From: a virus
Length of the DNA: 64,000 nucleotides
Reading direction: 5' to 3' (one strand)
Virus record (IMG/VR): IMGVR_UViG_3300034198_017889
Span: 1 to 64,000 of that record
In this document: positions 61,403 through 64,000 of the stretch, piece after piece
How the letters are laid out: every line of letters starts with the position of its first letter
Numbering within the stretch: position 1 is the stretch's first letter
Program-made: the position numbers and the translations under genes
The notes under the pieces: model-generated
Seen by the model: the letters and a program-made list of their open reading frames with translations, nothing else
The model's database searches: none
Told to the model about the DNA's origin: nothing

Positions 61403-61684
61403 ATGCATATAGCGAAGTTTATTAGAGTAATTGAAGATTGGAAGAGTGATGCGAAGTTGTATGCACTCTCGGTTCCGTTAGAGGAAAACTCCCACGTAGT
61501 TGTGGCATCATCAGCAGTTGAGCATATACCGGGAACTCCACCCATCAGGGAGACGCTTATTTTTGGTTCAGATTCTGACGGTCATGTACTTACCTTTGAT
61601 GAGTTACCAGGAAGCTACATCGGCGACCTAAATCATGAGGAGGCCCTGAGGAGAGCAGGGTACACAGTATTCTACACCCCATAA
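61403..61684 (+). CDS. Small unknown accessory protein
   Basis: 93 aa, alpha/beta (IAKFIRVIEDWKSDAKLYAL; GSDSDGHVLTFDELPGSYIG). No SD or family signal. It begins a group of four short genes that end at a terminator. The group probably serves a non-structural or accessory role. Confidence 0.6.
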   Translation: MHIAKFIRVIEDWKSDAKLYALSVPLEENSHVVVASSAVEHIPGTPPIRETLIFGSDSDGHVLTFDELPGSYIGDLNHEEALRRAGYTVFYTP

Positions 61685-61685
61685 A

Positions 61686-61886
61686 ATGAGAGATAAATAT
61701 CAAGTAGACTGTATAACTAGAGATTCTGCATTATCTCTAGGATTCAAAGAATCGCCACACAGGAAGTGGCCACAAGAAGAAGTTTTCCTAACTGCAAAGT
61801 GTGGGGTTTTTTTAGACCTCATGTGGAAAAGAGAAATATCAGATAAAACAGACTTAGTGTACTTAACAACAATTATTAATAAATGA
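61686..61886 (+). CDS. Small unknown accessory protein
   Basis: 66 aa, with a conserved-looking LSLGFKESPHRKWPQEEVFL segment and a mixed charged C-terminus. Starts 1 nt after the previous stop. Overlaps the next gene by 4 nt (ATGA). Function unknown. Confidence 0.55.
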   Translation: MRDKYQVDCITRDSALSLGFKESPHRKWPQEEVFLTAKCGVFLDLMWKREISDKTDLVYLTTIINK

Positions 61887-62164
61887 CAACGATCACGAAC
61901 AAAGATGAAATGCCAACGATAATTAACAAAGAGGTAGAAAGACCGCAAATGGAACTAGATGCATCATGTAACGCAGAAGAATTAAGACAGGTTAGAGCTG
62001 AAAATGCTAAGCTAAAAGAAAAAGTAGAATACTTAGAGAGTGATGCTCCCAGATGGAAGACACATAGCGACCAAACATTTATATCTATTGATGACTTCTT
62101 CAATCTTAGAAGAGCTATGAAAAATAAGATAGATCACCTGGAGAAAATGCTAAATGGAAAATAA
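61883..62164 (+). CDS. Small coiled-coil protein
   Basis: 93 aa. Heptad-like helix at about 30-57 (EELRQVRAENAKLKEKVEYL) and a second helix at the C-terminus (LRRAMKNKIDHLEKMLNGK). Coupled to both neighbours by overlap (4 nt upstream, 11 nt downstream). Function unknown. Confidence 0.6.
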   Translation: MTTITNKDEMPTIINKEVERPQMELDASCNAEELRQVRAENAKLKEKVEYLESDAPRWKTHSDQTFISIDDFFNLRRAMKNKIDHLEKMLNGK

Positions 62165-62504
62165 TACACTTAAGGAAATGAACAAAGAAGCAGTTGAAAT
62201 AATTAGAGGTCTTATTGACGTACAAAAGCAGAATGGCAACTATAACTCTAATGAGTATATGTATGGTATGCTCATTGGAATGGAGTGCGCTTACTATTGT
62301 TTGTTAGGAGAAGAGGCACAGTACACAGAGAGGCCAGAGAAGTGGTTGGAGGATAATAAAGCCTATAATGACTTTGTTGAAATGACTGAGGAAGAGAGGG
62401 AGTCTTTAGATGAGTTTACTTGGAATGAGTTAAAAGAAGCAAAGCTAGAGATAGCTGAGCTTAGAAAGCTTGTACCTGAGTATATTGTTCCTTCACGGCT
62501 ATAA
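62154..62504 (+). CDS. Small acidic helical protein
   Basis: 116 aa, Glu/Lys-rich. It contains an aromatic-rich central part (EYMYGMLIGMECAYYCLLGE) and a helical C-terminus (FVEMTEEERESLDEFTWNEL). An internal ATG at 62178, preceded by AAGGAA, is an alternative start that avoids the 11-nt overlap. A terminator follows directly. Function unknown. Confidence 0.6.
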   Translation: MENNTLKEMNKEAVEIIRGLIDVQKQNGNYNSNEYMYGMLIGMECAYYCLLGEEAQYTERPEKWLEDNKAYNDFVEMTEEERESLDEFTWNELKEAKLEIAELRKLVPEYIVPSRL

Positions 62505-62508
62505 CATA

Positions 62509-62535
62509 CCCCCCCAGTTATTGGGGGGATTTTTT
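62509..62535 (+). terminator. Intrinsic terminator ending the protein-coding region
   Basis: Six to seven C then AGTTATT then GGGGGG and ATTTTTT. Strong GC stem with T-run. The next promoter begins 4 nt later. Confidence 0.9.
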
Positions 62536-62538
62536 AGG

Positions 62539-62544
62539 TATAAT
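62539..62544 (+). promoter_or_regulatory. TATAAT promoter for the structured ncRNA
   Basis: TATAAT immediately after the terminator. The expected start is near 62551, followed at once by the first RNA hairpin (62570-62583). No strong -35, which would lie inside the terminator stem. Confidence 0.55.
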
Positions 62545-62550
62545 AGATTG

Positions 62551-63126
62551 ATAACAGTAGAGATGTTTGGCTTCCTCGGAAGCTAACGTTTCATTTCAGT
62601 ACTGATATCACCCAAAATAAAACAAAACAAATTACGAACCTTTTTATAGGTTACGTTACATTTATTAGCCCTTTGGTTTGGACTCGTCTATGCGAGTATA
62701 AATAGCCAATTAGGCATAGAGCGTCCTGGGCCTCGGTCCGGGGGATTGGGCGCAGCAAGGATAGACTATCGATGTCTATTGAAAGGTAAGTGGTAAATAA
62801 CCCCACAAGATGACAACCTCACTGGTGACTGCAAGAAGCCGTGAACAAACCATCCGCCTCGCTTATGAGACTTGCAGGTATCATAGCAGGAACGCGCCCA
62901 CCTTTTTAGGAGGTACCGAGACAGACCAATAATTAGTATATGTATATTAAGATCTCGAGTACCTCCGAAATTTTAGAACTAGTGAGTAGAGCATGGAGAG
63001 ATCCCATGACACAATGATAGTTTAATTTATAACAACTTTGCTGGTTGGAGTTAGACTATCGTTTGGTGATGATCACACGAGTTCGTTTTTAGTTGAAATA
63101 GTTACCCCTGAGGGTTATTATTTTTT
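62551..63126 (+). ncRNA. Large structured ncRNA, candidate ornate RNA (ROOL/GOLLD-like), about 580 nt
   Basis: No convincing ORF. Stems seen: GCTTC/GAAGC with a CTCG loop (62570-62583); ACTCG/CGAGT (62682-62697); CCTGGGC/GTCCGGG with a CTCG loop (62725-62742) inside GCGT/GCGC (62721/62753); ATAGAC/GTCTAT (62761-62779); a 13-bp helix with one bulged A, GGAGGTAC+CGAGA (62909-62921) with TCTCG+GTACCTCC (62953-62966); and GATAGTTTAA/TTAGACTATC (63016-63025/63051-63060). Own promoter upstream and a terminator at the end bound it. Length, density of helices and phage location next to a tmRNA fit the ROOL/GOLLD type of giant phage-associated RNA. The class is not proven. Confidence 0.6.
63099..63126 (+). 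terminator. Probable terminator of the ncRNA
   Basis: Imperfect 9-bp stem (TAGTTACCC / GGGTTATTA, one mismatch, loop CTGA) followed directly by TTTTTT. It ends 9 nt before the tmRNA 5' end, so either the tmRNA has another promoter or read-through and processing produce it. Confidence 0.55.
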
Positions 63127-63135
63127 AGTATTTAC

Positions 63136-63570
63136 GGGGGCGTAACAGGCACTCGAGCTTACAAATAGATATCACACCCACATGCGGAGGACTCCAGTTG
63201 GCCTCCTTAATCACCTGGAACAAAAAATAAAAGCAAACTCTAACGAGATGCTTGCTCCTAGCCTCGCCGAGGCAGACGCCATTCTTAATCAGTTTGGCTA
63301 TGCTGACCGTGAGCTCCTCGCTGCCTAACCGCAGCGGAGAAATCCGCTAGTTGCAATAACGGTACAGGGACGCCCGATGCCCAGTACTTCAAACGGGTAC
63401 CTCAATTATCTCGTGAGGGTATAATTTAGATACGCACCTATTGCGTTAAGTGGGAAATCTGAGTTACGCATTTACACATTATTGTAACTCTTATATTAAA
63501 TGTGAAAAGCATGTAAACGGTTGGTTGAAATAAGTAAGTGACAGGGGTTCGATTCCCCTCGCCTCCACCA
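63136..63570 (+). ncRNA. ssrA: tmRNA (transfer-messenger RNA), 435 nt with CCA
   Basis: The 3' end is a classic tmRNA T-arm and acceptor: ACAGGGGTTCGATTCCCCT then CGCCTCC-ACCA. The 5' GGGGGCG (63136-63142) pairs with CGCCTCC (63560-63566, one G-T). AAGCATGTAAAC near the end matches the tmRNA AAGCATGTA block and can pair with GCTTACA of the 5' side (P2). The CCA is encoded. A resume-codon context AAAAAATAAAA-GCA-AAC is followed by a tag ORF. A GAAA tetraloop hairpin (AGCGGA/TCCGCT) follows its stop. It tags and releases proteins from stalled ribosomes. Other phage-encoded tmRNAs are known in some mycobacteriophages. Confidence 0.92.
63233..63328 (+). other. tmRNA tag-coding ORF, 31 residues
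   Basis: Resume codon GCA at 63233, stop TAA at 63326-63328. Tag: ANSNEMLAPSLAEADAILNQ then FGYADRELLAA. It ends in LAA, as in host tags recognised by ClpXP-type proteases, and starts AN like most tags. At 31 residues it is longer than typical tags (about 8-15, some longer). An internal GCCTCG/CGAGGC self-complementary stretch lies within it. Confidence 0.85.
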
Positions 63571-64000
63571 ATTTGATTATAGAAAAGATTCCGAGGTAAT
63601 GCTCGGTCGTGGGTAACATCGTCTAAAGCCATGGACCTATAATCATTATTTTTAAGATGTCGAACCCCGTCGGCCCCTTGTCCAATACCATGGACTGGGG
63701 TCGACAACATTTTGACCTGCACAGGGGTTAACACCTGTACGCTAAAGCAGGATAGAGAACATAGCGTGACTTCTCTCGCTCCTCCTGGCGGCGTTATAAC
63801 TGCCCAGGTTCATATTCTCGATGAGTGATGCGTTCTTTGTTTTCAGCCGCGTCGCTCTGGTTGGCCCATGAGGAGATGGTTTGAGAAAACTCCTATGACA
63901 CTCGGGAAAGACCGGGACACTTTGACTAGGGCGCAGGTCTAATATTGCAAAAAGACTCCCGCGACAGGCGATAGCGAAGCACTCGGCCGGGTGAACGTGT
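63571..64000 (+). ncRNA. Second structured RNA region, runs off the window
   Basis: About 430 nt with no supported ORF and many helices: GATTATAG/CTATAATC (63575-63582 with 63637-63644) enclosing CCGAG/CTCGG; TGTCGA-A-CCCC/GGGGTCGACA enclosing GTCCA/TGGAC (about 63658-63709); CCTGC/GCAGG with ACAGG/CCTGT; CCTGG/CCAGG; AGGAG...GTTT-GAGA-AAAC...CTCCT (GNRA loop); CTCGG/CCGGG; AGGTCT/AGACTC. Two loops repeat CCATGGAC. No tRNA is recognised. It could be a 3' extension of the tmRNA transcript, or a second giant RNA of the GOLLD type. Incomplete at the edge. Confidence 0.5.

Noticed and set aside
62551-63126. RNase P RNA or a group I intron in the first ncRNA region
   Set aside because: I could not find the conserved RNase P P4 blocks (GAGGAAAGTC, ACAGAA) or a group I P/Q/R/S core with a flanking split gene. 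The region has its own promoter and terminator.
63413-63426. TATAAT inside the tmRNA (GGGTATAATTT)
   Set aside because: It lies within the mature tmRNA region and is probably part of an RNA element. No gene follows from it.
1412-63734. Minus-strand open frames scattered through the window (for example 1412-1690, 56148-56648)
   Set aside because: All lie opposite strongly coding + strand genes, have atypical composition and no promoter or SD. All real genes appear to be on the + strand.
63571-64000. tRNA genes after the tmRNA
   Set aside because: The only GGTTCRANNCC-like T-arm is in the tmRNA. GGTTCATATTC near 63810 has no matching stem or acceptor.

Overview
The window is the transcription and virion-assembly half of a large contractile-tailed phage (Caudoviricetes, myovirus type), probably a jumbo phage. 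All recognisable genes are on the + strand, tightly packed, often with 1, 4 or 8 nt overlaps. The evidence is a multisubunit-type RNA polymerase, an HK97-fold major capsid protein behind a prohead protease, a tail sheath and tube pair, a tape measure, gp25/gpJ-like baseplate wedge proteins and a very large tail adhesin. No integrase, lysis gene, terminase or portal could be recognised. The host cannot be named from the sequence.

Layout. (1) 1-6153: RNA polymerase genes. The C-terminal half of beta is fused to the N-terminal half of beta-prime in one 995-aa protein (123-3110). The C-terminal half of beta-prime is separate (4291-6153). Three small virion-like genes lie between them. (2) 6232-15978: unassigned virion-like genes, several with glycine-zipper hydrophobic segments, ending in a Cys-rich S78-like prohead protease. 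(3) 16040-20166: scaffold-like acidic proteins (one with an EF-hand loop), a decoration-like protein and the major capsid protein, closed by a strong terminator. (4) 20219-26764: neck and connector genes, tail sheath, tail tube, then a second strong terminator. (5) 26807-41938: spike-like protein, tail-assembly chaperones joined by a predicted -1 frameshift, tape measure, hub, an embedded sigma-70-family protein, and wedge proteins. (6) 41963-61307: adhesion genes, including five proteins sharing an N-terminal module. One is a 3,882-aa protein built of Ig-like repeats with an exact 2,169-bp super-repeat. (7) 61403-62504: four small accessory genes. (8) 62551-64000: an RNA-only region holding a highly structured ncRNA of about 580 nt, a complete tmRNA with a 31-residue tag, and a second structured RNA that runs off the end.

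How it works together (inference): the phage probably carries its own split-and-fused RNA polymerase. A phage sigma-like factor encoded among baseplate genes could give it promoter specificity. Transcription units start at TATAAT-like boxes that often sit only 5-10 nt before the ATG, so several mRNAs may be leaderless. Abundant virion proteins (scaffold, decoration, capsid, sheath, tube) instead have clear Shine-Dalgarno sites. The terminal RNA cassette points to phage manipulation of translation or ribosome rescue, plus one or two large ornate RNAs of unknown role.
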